DNA of 64,000 bases, taken from Warburgia ugandensis (taxonomy: Eukaryota > Streptophyta > Magnoliopsida > Canellales > Canellaceae). Where the stretch lies: assembly GCA_035236585.1 (NCBI GenBank), contig CP141139.1:41549217-41613216 (forward strand), given 5' to 3'. The position numbers and the translations under genes are program-made. Below, piece after piece: positions 1 to 12,050 of the stretch. The notes beneath the pieces were generated by a model. That model searched no databases. It saw nothing but the letters and a program-made list of their open reading frames with translations, and had not been told where the DNA came from. Every line of letters begins with the position of its first letter. Within the stretch, counting starts at the first letter, position 1.

Positions 1-1
1 A

Positions 2-271
2 CTCTCAGAAATACATAGTGTCTTTCATGTGTCTATGCTAAGGAAATACCTCCAAGATGACACTCATGTACTTCAAAGGGTGCCAGAAGAGCTAAAGCCT
101 GACCTAACCTTCGAAGAGAAGGCAATACGAATTCTGGACCGCAAGGAACAGAAGTTAAGAACCAAAAGCATTCCGTTAGTCAAAGTCTTGTGGCAACATC
201 ACTCTATTGAGGAAGCCACGTGGGAAACGGAAGTAGAAATGAGGAAGACACACCCTAGTTTGTTTGAGTAA
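2..271 (+). CDS. pol: C-terminal end of pol polyprotein: integrase tail and chromodomain (partial)
   Basis: The frame opens at the window edge and stops with TAA at 269-271, so this is only the last 89 codons of pol. It contains the VFHVSMLRKY motif seen at the end of Ty3/gypsy integrases, then DRKEQKLR, then VKVLWQHH..EEATWE, which matches the chromodomain-like tail of Tekay/Del integrases. In the family this tail helps direct integration into heterochromatin. The polypurine tract and LTR follow about 40 bp downstream, as expected for the last gene of an LTR retrotransposon. Near-identical segments lie at 49170-49420 and 58499-58759; in this copy the segment is open throughout. I infer that the upstream part of the element is outside the window. 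Confidence 0.85.
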   Translation, partial: LSEIHSVFHVSMLRKYLQDDTHVLQRVPEELKPDLTFEEKAIRILDRKEQKLRTKSIPLVKVLWQHHSIEEATWETEVEMRKTHPSLFE

Positions 272-307
272 GTAGTGTATTACAAATTTTGAGGACAAAA
301 TTATTGT

Positions 308-319
308 AAGGGGGGAAGA
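308..319 (+). other. Polypurine tract of A0
   Basis: AAGGGGGGAAGA lies directly before the LTR start. This is the expected plus-strand priming site. The equivalents are 49454-49463, which has two fewer G, and 58796-58807. Confidence 0.8.
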
Positions 320-925
320 TTGTAATAACCCCAATTTTTGTAATTGATTGAGAAAAATCAATAAAGTTTGAGTTTCAGATATTTCGGGCTAAAATATTAG
401 GGTTATTTACAATATACTTTTTATAAAAGTATAATCAAATCATAAGACATGTAAAATTTAAATTAAACTTAGCAAACGCTTCAAAATGACTGTAAGCACG
501 ACAAATTTCGAATTTGGAAGAGAAATCCTTAAGTTTCTTCATTTCTTGAACAAAAGGGGTAAAATAGTAATTTTAGCCAAAAATCAAAATATCCCAAAAA
601 TCAAAATATGTGACATCAAAATTTAGAATGTATTGAGAAATACAAATCCAACGCCACTAAGTACACTCAAATCCGAGATCATGGGAATAAAACCCAAAAT
701 TTTATACATAAATGGCAAAACGGTATTTTTACACCATGTGGGGCCCACATGGGGCCCACAAGAGACCCAACAACCAATTTTATCAGGATCCCATGTGAAA
801 CATGGGTCAACAAATATCAGCTGGTCTTGGGGAAGAAAAAATTAGGCATGGGAGCATTGAAGACTTTCATGCCATTTAATAATAAAAAATAAAATATTAT
901 AATCATGGAAAAAGACCCAAAATGC

Positions 926-934
926 CTATAAATA
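926..934 (+). promoter_or_regulatory. TATA box of family A LTR1
   Basis: CTATAAATA, conserved in LTR2 (50039-50047) and LTR3 (59385-59393), about 600 bp into the LTR. The likely U3/R boundary would lie about 30 bp downstream. Confidence 0.55.
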
Positions 935-1024
935 CAACCCCAAAAATCCTCATAAAATCCCCACGAAATTCTCTTCACTCTCCTTGAAAAATTAGATCTA
1001 TATCCCTCCCCAAAAACCCAAAAT

Positions 1025-1108
1025 TTCCAAGAGTTAGATCTCTTTTCAACTTGTTTTACTTTTTAGTTCCAAGAGTTAGATCTCTTTTCAACTTGTTTTA
1101 CTTTTTAG
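1025..1108 (+). repeat. 42-bp tandem duplication in LTR1
   Basis: Two essentially identical 42-bp units at 1025-1066 and 1067-1108, each starting TTCCAAGAGTTAGATC. LTR2 and LTR3 carry one unit, so the duplication is private to this copy. Confidence 0.85.
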
Positions 1109-4100
1109 ATTGGAACAAGAGACCTAAAATCAATTAGGCACTCTATTCCAGATCTACTTTGATCAATTCCACCGTCCAAAACTTCCGAACATATCTATTC
1201 TACAAAACCCCCAAAGAAATTTCAAGATCCAACGGTTCGAACAATGGATATTTGAAAGAAAAATGGATTTTAGGCCATATCTTCATCAACAAGGTATTTT
1301 TTTAAATTGAGCATATAACAGAGGTTTTCTCTCCAATCAGGTAGGTGGAAATCCTTTTCATAGATGTTTAGTACTGTTTTATATAATTTTTATTTTACTG
1401 TAATTTATTTTGGTAGGAAAAAGGTAAAAATAAAGTAAACAATAGAACCCTTAATTTTGGATGATAGATTGCTCAGATGAAAAATCTAACTCCACCAATC
1501 AATCCAGAAGGGTCCAAAACCCCTAGGGTAGAATTTTCATAAAAATCAGAGACGTTTTGGGACTCAATTGAAAGAGGATTGATTGGACGGTCCAGAATGG
1601 ACTGTCCGATCTCTAGATCAAACAACGCCCAAGACGCACACGTGACGCACCGTCGGAACGGTGCGTGTGCTATGTGTGGAGCATCATCCCAAGTGAGACC
1701 ACGGCGCGTCTGCCAAATCCACGAGTGGACACGCCCAATGACAGCCTGGTTTGCCGGCGTGTGGACGACGGGCATTCCGCTCGTCCCGTCTGCATCTGTG
1801 GACTCCCGCAGTAGCGCTTCGTCATTTCCTCCCATCGGACTCACCCGATGACCCGCCCGGTTCGTTTCGCCTGGTTGTTTTTCCCGACTAATCTGGTCCG
1901 TCCATTCCTTGGGCCCAGTCAAATCTAGGCCCTAGGAAGGACTGTGAACTTCCAGATTCAATTTCGGAGTCATTTGAACTCCAAATTGAGATTGGAAAGA
2001 AGCTATGGAAAGCTTGAAACCTCTATTTTCTTATGAAATGATAAAATAGACATGTTATTCAGTAAAAACTTTCTGTATTAAAGAAATAAGTTTCCAATTA
2101 CATAGATTTTCAAGATCTGAGATGATCAGATCTTAAAAACATGTTTTAATAATGATATAATATTGCAATAAAGTAATATCTATGGTTTAATTGGATATAT
2201 ATGAGATATATTAAGGGATCTACCCTTTGTGGTAGAAAAACCCTAAAAGGACAAAGGGACCCACTTGATCAATGAGATTAAGTGTGATCAAATCCTTGGG
2301 ATGGAAAGAATAAATGTTTATATGATGAAATCCAAGGAAATCATGAATGGATTATGACAAAAATAGATCAATATGATCTTTTGACCTTAATAGAGAAAAT
2401 TCCCTAAATACAACTAAAATCCTTAATCAAAGGAAAAGATCTAAGATCAAATGGTTGGATCATAAGTAAAGGTTTCTAAAAATGTAAATGTAATTAGTTT
2501 CATTTTATATTATTATGTTATAAAGCATACTAGTATAACATTTAGAGTTTAGCATGATATGATTTCATTGTTATCATAAGGTGTTAGATTTAATTTAAGT
2601 ACCTTGCCTCATTATCATAGAATGTTACATTAGGTAGTTTTATGCTTTGAATTTATAATTGATTTATGGTTAAATGTTATTAGTAGATTTATTTGTTATG
2701 AGATAAAGAGCATAAAACATAAAAAATGTATTCTAATGAGAAAGTAGACTTTCATTACACAAATAAGAATGGAGTACTTTGGACTTAATTAGTAAGCGCT
2801 ATAGTTAGTAGGACAATATAAGGATTATCATATCCTTGGCCCAAATTAGGAAAAGAATAATAAACCTCATGAATGACCTTATGAATATTCATAGACTTAA
2901 TTAAAATTCATTAGAAAGAGTACTTAGGGTAAACATACTTATAAGAACCTTATGAAAGGTTGAGCTATAGTCATTCTAGTGAATGATGAACATAGCGGTT
3001 AAGGGGGTTATCTAATAGAGCCTCTCTCTTCCCCTACCTAACCCTAATAAAAACAGTAAGTAAGATAAGGATGATCAAACAAGATCCATCAGATCTTGGA
3101 TAATCAAGAACAATAAGAATAAGAACACTATATTGTACTTAGTATGTATGTTTAGTAGTATACTTGTTATAGTTCATTAGATTAGATAATCCATACCCTT
3201 GATCAAAGATGATTCAAGGAAGAAAACCAAGATCATCCTTCATAGGGATGATCCAAGAACTGAACTTAGATCAAAGAAGAACTAGATGATAGAAGATCTA
3301 GGACCTTGATCTTTATCCACATGTGTAGATTGTCAATCAAAGGATCTATGAAAGATCAAGATCAAGGAGATGGACATACAAAGACTTAGAGATAGAAAAA
3401 TACTTAGATATGAATGATCTAAAGATCATTCTAAACATCAGATCTAGTGATCAATAGGATTGTTCAAAATTTATATATTGACAATATGTATGGATGTACA
3501 GATTACATACATCAGTTAGGATCATGGAAGGTAGGAGGATTTGATGAATGCATTTACATGAGATATACATGATTGTACTCATGATCTTATGTTGACAAGA
3601 GTAATGATAATACTTGTACTAAATCTCTTGAAAACCTTATGATCCAACCAAACACATATAAGATTGTTAATGACTAAACTATAAGTAAATAGGGAACTAG
3701 AAAATATTTCAGCCCTAAGTAAACAAACATATGGTCTGATATATATGAAATCTATTTTACATACAAGCTTGGAGGCTTGTGAGTTTGTTTTAATAGACAT
3801 AAGCCTAGGAGAATGCTATTGCTAGAGGAGTTATGAGGGTTTGGCCACCTGCTCCTTGAAATTTGATGATATGATGATACCTTGCCCAATGAGAGGCTAA
3901 AAGTCGGGTGGTGGCAATTATGGGAAGACCACCACTGTGAAAGTCTTGCCTTCCCATACGGGCAGTGACATAATATTTTCCACCGTGGTATCAGTGGTGA
4001 ATAGGGTAGTTATCCGAGCGTGCTAATACGGATTAGACTGCAGCATAGCAACCTTTCTGATTATTTTACACTATGATGCATATGAGAATAGGCATAGTGA

Positions 4101-4848
4101 AATGCCTTATATTATAGCATAATGAAATGCTAAGTAATTGTATATTACCAATATTTCCCAAGAAGGAAAATTCCCAGTATAAGATTAGCTATAATACTAA
4201 ATTCTCAAAATGAAGAGAATTGATCAGCTTAGTTGGGAATGATATTTGACTATTTTCATGAATTTAACTAGTTTACCCATGAAGGGTATGTATGTATATA
4301 GATATACATAACTTATAAAGCAAAGAGTATGTTTAACGATAATGGGATTATGAAGTATTGGAATTACATTGTCAATGTTATGTTTCTTAAATCCCCTACG
4401 AAGCATTGCTTGCTGAGATATTGTAATTGTTGCAATATCTCAGATCCAGGGAAGGAGAGTTAGGAGCTGAAGACTATAGAAGACTTGAAGAGAATAATCT
4501 TCAAGATATACCCTTGAAGACATGTATTTTTCTTTGTTGAGAGTTTTATTGTATGGCGAGCTTGAGTTTTGGATTATGTAATTTGGACAAGTATTGTACT
4601 AGATTTGGTTGTACTGTGAGCCACTGGATGGATCCTGGAGTTTAATAAAAGTATATTCCTTCAATGGAATTTTATTTTGTACACAAATTGTACTTATGTT
4701 ATGTATAAAGTGGTGACTTGCGTTTTCAAAACAAGTTTTAAAGAAAAGAATTTTTGCTGCTTTGTTTTGCGAAAAAATTTCACACTCTTAAGGGCCCTGC
4801 CTTTCAAAATACATTACAAAACGTGTTACAAAAACCCGGGTCGTCACA

Positions 4849-7800
4849 ATAATAGTCTGTGAATAGTCCATAAACCATATATTTTTCATTGAAAACATAG
4901 CCATGTAAACTTCTTAGCAACTTGTTATGTAGCAGGTTATGAACAGTCCATAAATCATGTGTTTTTCATTAAAAATATAGCCAAGTAAATTTCCCATAGA
5001 TCTATGAATATAGTAGACCTTGAATAGTCCATAAACCATTACTTTTCATATAAAACATAGCCAAGTAAACTTTTGATAGATCTATGTATCTAGTATTCCA
5101 TGAATAGTTCATTGAAGCACACATTTTTTACTAAAAACATATCCAAGTAAACTCCCTATAGATCTACCTATGTAACAGTCCATGAATAGTCCACAAACCA
5201 TGTATTTTTCACTAAAACACAGCCAAGTAAACCTATTATAGGTATATGTAGATAGCAGTCCATTAACTATCCATGAACCATGTGTTTATCATATAAAACA
5301 TAGCCAAGTAAACCTATTATAGGTATATATAGATAACACTCCATGAACTGTCTATAAAACATGTGTTTTTCTTATAAAACATAGCCAAGTAAACTTCCTA
5401 CAGATCAACGTATACGGCAATCCATGAATAGTACATAAGCCATGTATTTTTCATATAAGACATAACCAAGTAAACTTTCTATAGACCTACATATATATCA
5501 AGCCTTAAACCATGCATTTTTCATTGAAAACTTAGCCAAGTAAACCTACTTTATATCTATGTATATGTTAGTCTATAAACATTCCATAAACCATGTACTT
5601 TCATATAAAACATAACTAAGCAAACCTACTATAGATATATCTACATAGCAGTCCCTGAATATTCCTTAAACCATGTGTTTATTATATAAAACATAGCCAA
5701 CTACACCTACTATAGGTATATGTATATAGTAGTCCATGACTAGTCCATAAATCATGTTTTTTCATATGAAACATAGCCAAGTAAGCCTTCTTAGATCTTT
5801 GTATATATCAATCCCTGAATAGTCCTTAAACCATGTGCTTTTCACTGAAAACATAGAAGTGAACTAACCATAGACCTATGTATATATCAATCCACAAACA
5901 ATCAATGAACCATGTATTTTCCATTGAAAATTAAGCTAAGTAAACCTACTATAGATGTATGTATATGGTAGCTTATAAACCATGTATTTTTTAAATAAAA
6001 CATGGCAAAGTAGATCTACCTTTATATTAGTCCATGACCAGTCCATAAACCCTATTTATTATCATTGAAAACGTAGCCAAGTAAATCTATTATGGATATA
6101 TGTATTTAGCAATGCATGAATAGTCCATAAACTGTGTATTTTTCATGAAAGACATAGCCAAGTAAACTTTCTAAAGTTCTATGTATATAATAGTTCATGA
6201 ACAGTCCATAAACCATATATTTTTTACCAAAAACTTAGCCAAGTAAACCTCCTATATATCTATATATGTAGCAGCCAATGATTAGTCCATAAACCATGTA
6301 TTTTTCGCTGACAACATAGCCAAGTAAACCTACTATAGATATATGTTTATTGCAATCCATGAACAGTTCTAGATATATGTTTATAACAGTCCATAAACCA
6401 TGCATTTTTCGTATAAAACATTGCCAAGTAAACTTTCTATAGATCTATGTATATTATAGTCCATTAACAATCTATAAAAGTATAGCCAAGTGAACTTCCT
6501 ATAGATCTATTGGCATGGTAGTACAATCCATAAAGCATATCTTTTTCATGTAATACATAGCCATGTATATTTTCTATGGATCTATGTATATAGCAGTCAA
6601 TGAACACTCCATAAACCATATATTTTTCACTGAAAACATGGCCACATAAACTTCCTATAGATCATGAATATAGCAATCCATGAATAGCCCATAAACTATG
6701 TGTTATTATCATCAAAAACATAATCAAGTATGCTATTATAGATATATGTATATATCAGTCCATGAATTGTCCATAAACCATGAGTTTTCTATATAAAATA
6801 TTGCCATGTAAACTTTCTATAGATCTACATATATAACAATCCATGAACAGTTTGTAAACCATATATTTTTCACTAAAAACATATCCAAGTAAACTTTATA
6901 CAAATCTGTGTATACAACATTCTGTGAATAGTCCATAAACCATATATTTTTCATGTAAAACATAGCCAAGTAAACTTTCTATATATCTATATACAGAGGA
7001 GTCCATGAACAATCCATAAATCATATATTTTTCACTAAAAAAAATATAACCATGTAAACATTCTTTACATACATGTATGTAGCAGTCTATGAACAATCCA
7101 TGAACCATGCATTTTTTTATATAAAACATAGCCAAGTAAACTTTTACTTATGTATATAGTAGTTTATGAACCATGTGTTTTTCACTAAAAACATAGCTAA
7201 GTAACTTCCTATAGATCTATGGATTTATCAATCCATGAGCAATCAATAAATGATATGTTTTTCATTGAAAACATAGCCAAGTAAACCTACTATAGATATA
7301 TGTATATAGCAGTCCATGAATAGTTAATAAAACTTGTATTTTTCATATAAAATGTGACAAAGTAAACTTCTTATATGTCTATGTATATATCAGTCCATGA
7401 ACCATCCATAAACCATATGCTATTATCATTGAAAACATAGCCAAGTAAACCTACTATAGATCTATGTATATAATAGTCTCAAAACAATCCATAAACCATG
7501 TGTGTTTCATTGAAAACATAGCCAAGTGAACTTCGTATAGATCTATGGATATATAAATCCGTGAATAGTTCATAAACCATGTGTTTTTCTTTGAAAACAT
7601 AGCCAAGTCAACCTACTATAGATATATCTATATAGTAGTCCATGAATAGTCCCTAAACCATATATTTTTCATATAAAACATAGCGAAGAAAACTTGCTAT
7701 AGATCTATCTATCTATCTATCTATCTATCTATATATATATATATATATATAACAGTCCATGAACAATCCATAAACCTTCTATTTTCACTAAAAATATATC

Positions 7801-7930
7801 CAAGTAAAAATTCTTATAGATCTTTGTATATAGTAGTCCATGAACAATCCATAAATCATGTGTTTTTTAGTGAAAAAATAGTGAAGTAAAATTTCCATAG
7901 ATCTATGTATACTGTAGTCCATACACAAGG
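4849..7930 (+). repeat. Degenerate minisatellite, about 80-bp period, about 37 units
   Basis: Repeated words recur roughly every 80-82 bp: AGTCCATAAACCATGT, then a TTTTTCAT..AAAACATAGC stretch, CCAAGTAAAC, and CTATAGATCTATGTATATAG. For example CCAAGTAAA-type words start at 4901, 4981, 5061 and 5143. Units differ by substitutions and small indels, so the array is old or poorly homogenised. It starts immediately after LTR1 and ends before a purine-rich block. No coding content. Confidence 0.85.
7703..7751 (+). repeat. (ATCT)n(AT)n microsatellite inside the 80-bp array
   Basis: About seven ATCT units followed by about ten AT units. It appears to have grown out of the AGATCTATCTATAT segment of one minisatellite unit. 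Confidence 0.95.
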
Positions 7931-8435
7931 GGGTAGTTGATTTATATACTATATGACAACATATTTATACGAAAGAGTCAAGTTCCACATTTTTGTGAGT
8001 ACAAATGGAGGGAGGGAGGGTATGTGCATGTAGTCAGTTGGGGTAGGCAACGAATGCATAGGGCAAAAGGAGGGAGAGAGGGAGGGGATGTGCCTGTAGT
8101 CAATTAGGCTAGGTGACAACCACATTGGGCAGATGGAGGGAGGGTGGTAGGGGATGCTAGCGCAATTGGTGGGTACTGACAAGAGACTGTGTAGGAATGA
8201 CAGAGGAAGGGAGGGATGGCAGGACAAAATGCATGCATGGTTGGTTGGGGCCTATCATCAAGCGCACAAGGAGAGAGAGAGAAAGAGAGAGGGAGAGAGG
8301 AAGTAACTTATGTGTGTAGGTGAACAGTGCAGACTTTTTGATTGGGTGCAACACCGATTGATGGAGAGACAACATGGGCAAATTGTAGATGATATCAATG
8401 GAAAAGGAAACTGTTGGGACAAACCAAATTTTTGA
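7931..8435. repeat. Purine-rich degenerate repeats and GA-rich tract
   Basis: G-rich blocks starting GGAGGGAG or similar recur at 8007, 8069, 8135 and 8205, i.e. every 62-70 bp, with shared words such as GTAGTCA and GGGCA between the first blocks. 8007-8020 is a G-tract run of the type that can form a G-quadruplex. 8270-8299 is a GA repeat. No gene is seen. Confidence 0.6.
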
Positions 8436-8836
8436 TGTTATAAACAGGGGACTTTTGAAGTCATGAAAAAATATGGCTTTAAATTTTTTATGAACGACTT
8501 TAGTAACCAATTTATGAAGTTGCTTTTTTGAAATGACTTTAGAAAGAAGCTTTTTAATTCATTTTTTTGGAATGAGTTTAGAAACCTATTTTTGAAGTGT
8601 TTTTTTTTTTTTTTCCAAAATAACTTTAGAAACCATTTTTTTAAGTGGATATTTATAACAACTTTAACAACAAATTTTTGTTGTTTTTTCATTATGACTT
8701 TAAAAACATGCTTTTCTAAAGTTTTTTTTCCACATTAACTTTAAAAACCTGTTTTAGAAGTCGTTTTCTCCAGAGCAACTTTGAATTATTATTTTTTAAG
8801 TCATTTTTTCAAAATGAATTTAAAAGCCTTTAAAAT
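8436..8836 (-). repeat. T-rich short repeats built on AACTTTAAAAAC, possibly CACTA subterminal repeats
   Basis: At least seven imperfect repeats of a GACTTTAGAAAC...TTTTTGAAGT-like word occur in 400 bp. A related block at 9726-9836 contains ACTTTTAAAGTTG in both orientations. Short palindromic words like these are typical of subterminal regions of plant CACTA elements, and the block lies on the 3' side of the minus-strand transposase remnant. No CACTA terminus was found, so the assignment is inference. Confidence 0.4.
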
Positions 8837-8840
8837 ATGA

Positions 8841-8866
8841 ATATATATATATATATATATATATAT
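8841..8866. repeat. (AT)n microsatellite
   Basis: About 13 AT units. Confidence 0.95.
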
Positions 8867-9558
8867 TCTCTAGATGAACCACCATTTACATATAGATGGA
8901 GGAGAATTTCTTTGGAAAGTCATAAGACCCTTTGACTTCTCTTCATCTGTAAAGAATTCTAGATGTTTTTTCATAAAATTCATCATTGATTCATGCTTTC
9001 TAGTGCATCTATAAACAAACATAGCAACAAGGAAATCTAAGTAATTTTTAAGTGACTCTTCATTTATCATCCTTTTATTACATATATCAAATGTTTACAA
9101 ATGATTAATTCTTATTAATACAAGATCATGATCAAAGTGCCAATCTGGAACTATTTCATCAAGATCTAGCTTCTTAGTATTCAGCTCACACCACTCTCTT
9201 ACTGGGAGATAAATGGTAAAGCTTCAAGTTCCACCTTCCTCAACCAACTTGATGGAACTATTTCTCTTCATCAAACCCTAAATTTGGATGAGAACACAAA
9301 GCATAATGTTCTCATTTTCTCTAATGGTGACGGTTAGGAAGGAAGTAGTTATTATTTGCAATGAAATTGTATGATTTTTTCCAAAATCACGACGACATAA
9401 GCAACTTCTTAACCCTATCATCCATAGTAACAAAACCCATTAATCTACAAAATGCAAATAGATCAGAGATTTAGTAACAATAAATGAAAGGATGATAAAG
9501 GGAGATTTTATTATCTTTACCATGTTTTTCAGGTCACAAACATTCAAAATATCCAAAA

Positions 9559-9652
<94 letters not shown>

Positions 9653-10159
9653 CCAAATGTGATTGTCATGCCTCCCGTAAGATGAAGAACATGGACAGGG
9701 GATATAGGAAAACACAAAATGACTTCTACACTTTTATAGAGGGAAATGAACTTTTAAAGTTGTTTCCTAAAAACAACTTTTAAAGTTGGACTTTTAAAGT
9801 TATTTTTCCATACCAACTTTAAAAAAGCCCCTTTTATTATGGGGGCACCAAATAATGTTTCATTTAAATCAGCATTGATTCATGCATCCTATACATAGTA
9901 AATAGAAGCATATAAGAAAGAAGTTATTTTTCAAATAAATCATCAGTCACTAATACAATCCATATGCACACGTTAAAGGAGCTAATCAAAGAGCTAAATT
10001 GGAATTATTTCATCTCACTAATACAATCTATATAGCTCCCTCATATATTGTTTCCAACATAAGCACCCTCATCACCATTATCATGCACATAATGCTAATT
10101 CTCACCAAGTACTTCAACTTATGGAATTTTTTGGTAATAGAAGGGTAATCTATTGCAGT
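8867..10159. other. Non-coding AT-rich stretch in the CACTA remnant, with a long GA repeat
   Basis: Apart from the (GA)n tract and the short repeats at 9726-9836 I see no recognisable gene. Its position fits the 3' untranslated and subterminal part of the decayed CACTA element. Confidence 0.4.
9562..9649. repeat. (GA)n microsatellite, about 88 bp
   Basis: About 44 pure AG/GA units. The reverse strand translates to a Leu-Ser run that is not a gene. Confidence 0.98.
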
Positions 10160-10164
10160 ATCAC

Positions 10165-10560
10165 CTAGGTTATCTTTATCATAAAAATCCCTCAGATATG
10201 ATGATAAAATAGTTAAGCATCTTTTATCACGTGCATCATGCACATTAAATACATGTTTCACTTGAGGTGCCAAAATAAACTAATCATTTTTATAACAGAT
10301 CTAAGGTCAACCACTATTAATCCAAGGGCATCGATTTTGATGCTGTTGTGTTCCATCTAATAACAGTTAAAAACAACCACAATTCTGCAACTATAATCCA
10401 AGGCCTATATCTTTCTTATAACCATGCATTCATTCACCACTATCGGCATGCTATCCTTTGAACTAGAAAAGAATGTAACATTGGCTACAAAGCCAACCTT
10501 TTTATCTATTGCACTCTTTAGTTATCACAGTCTTTTGTGTACAAGTGATAATCATTGATG
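10165..10560 (-). pseudogene. TNP2-type transposase remnant, C-terminal DUF4216-like block
   Basis: Read on the minus strand with several stops, this stretch gives a V.FVANVTFFSSSKDS-like segment, then an ALDY..VVVFNC segment, then VEHNSIKIDALGLTVVDLRS-like and APQVKHVFNVHDARDKR segments. In order and spacing these match the DUF4216 domain at the C terminus of plant En/Spm transposases. There are in-frame stops and at least one frame change, so it cannot be translated as it stands. It lies about 1.5 kb downstream of the TNP2 core blocks on the same strand and belongs to the same decayed element. The DUF4216 call comes from family knowledge of conserved words, not from a search. Confidence 0.65.
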
Positions 10561-10857
10561 GTATATCTAGCATATTTTATTATTTTTGGTCATGGTCGCA
10601 TCACAATCCAGCCCAAGGATTCTGATATACTATTGCTTGAAACTTGTTGCTGACCTAGAACCTATGCATATTGAGTAGGATATGATTATTGCAAGTAGGA
10701 TTACATATACATAAGGAAATTTATAGAAGTCTAAATTCATTCATTTTACCTTTTGATGGAGTCAAGTATTGACAGTGCAACAATGCTCAAATTGGAGCCA
10801 CTTTTGCTTCTTTGTGTAACTTGGATTCTTTGCTTTGAGAATGTCCATGTGCTCACT

Positions 10858-10877
10858 ACACACACACACACACACAC
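10858..10877. repeat. (AC)n microsatellite
   Basis: Ten AC units. Confidence 0.95.
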
Positions 10878-12050
10878 CAAATCAATTGAGAGATCAAAGA
10901 AAATATAATAATAAACAAACACCAAATAATTAAGAGATCAAAGAAAATTATAATATTTAATATTTAATTTTTACAAAATGCATTATCAACTTACTCAATG
11001 TATGGTTAGACATCATCAATATTTTGTAACACATAAATGTATGCCTGGTCCCATTCTTCGTGGTTTACGGTCAATACATGACCACATGACGCAAGAGTGC
11101 ATGATCAACACACACCTATAGCGCCTATATTTCGCTTGCAACCAATACAACCACAACCTAACTTGCATGATATTAACACAACCAAAGCTACTAGTAGTCC
11201 CTTCAAGACAGCATCCTCCTAACATAGTTAGCAGTACTAAACAACCGACTCATCAGTCCAGGGAAAGAAAAGGCCCTGCCTATTAGTAAGACTTTGACCA
11301 CAAAAAAAGGGAAGTCACAACCACCAAACCAAACCTTTAGAACAAAGGTGATTCTTTTCATTCTTCACATGATCTAGCTAGAATTCAAGCTTATCCTTGA
11401 ATCTCTTTTTTAGAGCATATTGCTAAATAATATAAAAGGGTTTATGGATGAAACAATTAGAGTGACAAATTGTTACAGTTGTAGAAACTAGAGAACGTCG
11501 AAAGCCGTCAGCTACCTTTTAAATAAGATATTCTATAGTTCCCTCCCACATTAATTACCAATACTTGGTCATTGGCATTCATGGGCAATTCAAATTACTA
11601 TTTAGGGATTGATATTACCTATTGAATCAAGATTCTTTCTTCTTTTCTTAAACGTGTTAGGTATAACAAACTTGTCACCACATTAGATCAAGAATAGGAC
11701 CACCCATACTAGTTCAACTTTAGTATCATCTGGTTTAGATGAACAAAGGTTTGTGAACCTTAGGATCTTGAAATCCAACTGATTATTTCTTTCTTAGGAT
11801 TCCAATTGCACCAACTCCTGATAAGTACTATGTACAAAAATTCAACCCTTCCTCTACAATATAACACTTGGCTATACACTGCTCTGACTGATTGTGATTT
11901 CATACATGCCCTTTTAAAATTTTCATCTACCTCTCAAATGGGTACATCCATCACAAATAAACCATCCCACAATGTCTAACCTCATTAATGAAATGCACTA
12001 TTAAGTGTATCATAATGTCAAAGAAGGATGGTGGGAAGATTGTCTCAAGC

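Larger units (their letters stand above)
1..4848 (+). mobile_element. Family A Tekay-type Ty3/gypsy element (A0), 3' part only
   Basis: The window opens inside the last part of pol and runs through a polypurine tract into a complete LTR. The same arrangement (end of pol, purine tract, LTR starting TGTAATAACC and ending GGGTCGTCACA) recurs at 49.4 kb and 58.8 kb, which defines the family. The chromodomain-like C terminus of the integrase places it with Tekay/Del chromoviruses. The 5' part lies outside the window, so its target duplication cannot be checked; the sequence after the LTR starts ATAAT. Confidence 0.9.
321..4848 (+). repeat. LTR1 of family A (3' LTR, about 4.5 kb)
   Basis: Starts TGTAATAACC and ends GTCACA, homologous along its length to 49465-54165 and 58809-63503. 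It is the most diverged of the three. It lacks a 204-bp segment (present at 52126-52329) and about 28 bp near 3530, and has a 42-bp tandem duplication at 1025-1108. Many CpG sites of the other copies are TpG or CpA here, most clearly around 1620-1860. This marks it as older than LTR2 and LTR3. Open reading frames inside it are not conserved and look accidental. Confidence 0.92.

Noticed and set aside
1473..1922. Open frame of 149 codons in LTR1
   Set aside because: Not maintained in LTR2 or LTR3 at the homologous position. It results from GC-rich sequence with few stops.
4849..7930. CRISPR-like regular repeat array
   Set aside because: Units are tandem with no unique spacers, the period is about 80 bp, and the surroundings are plant transposons.
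9440..9715. Leu-Ser-repeat reading frame across the GA tract
   Set aside because: Produced by a dinucleotide microsatellite. The same applies to frames over 13943-14012 and 20271-20348.
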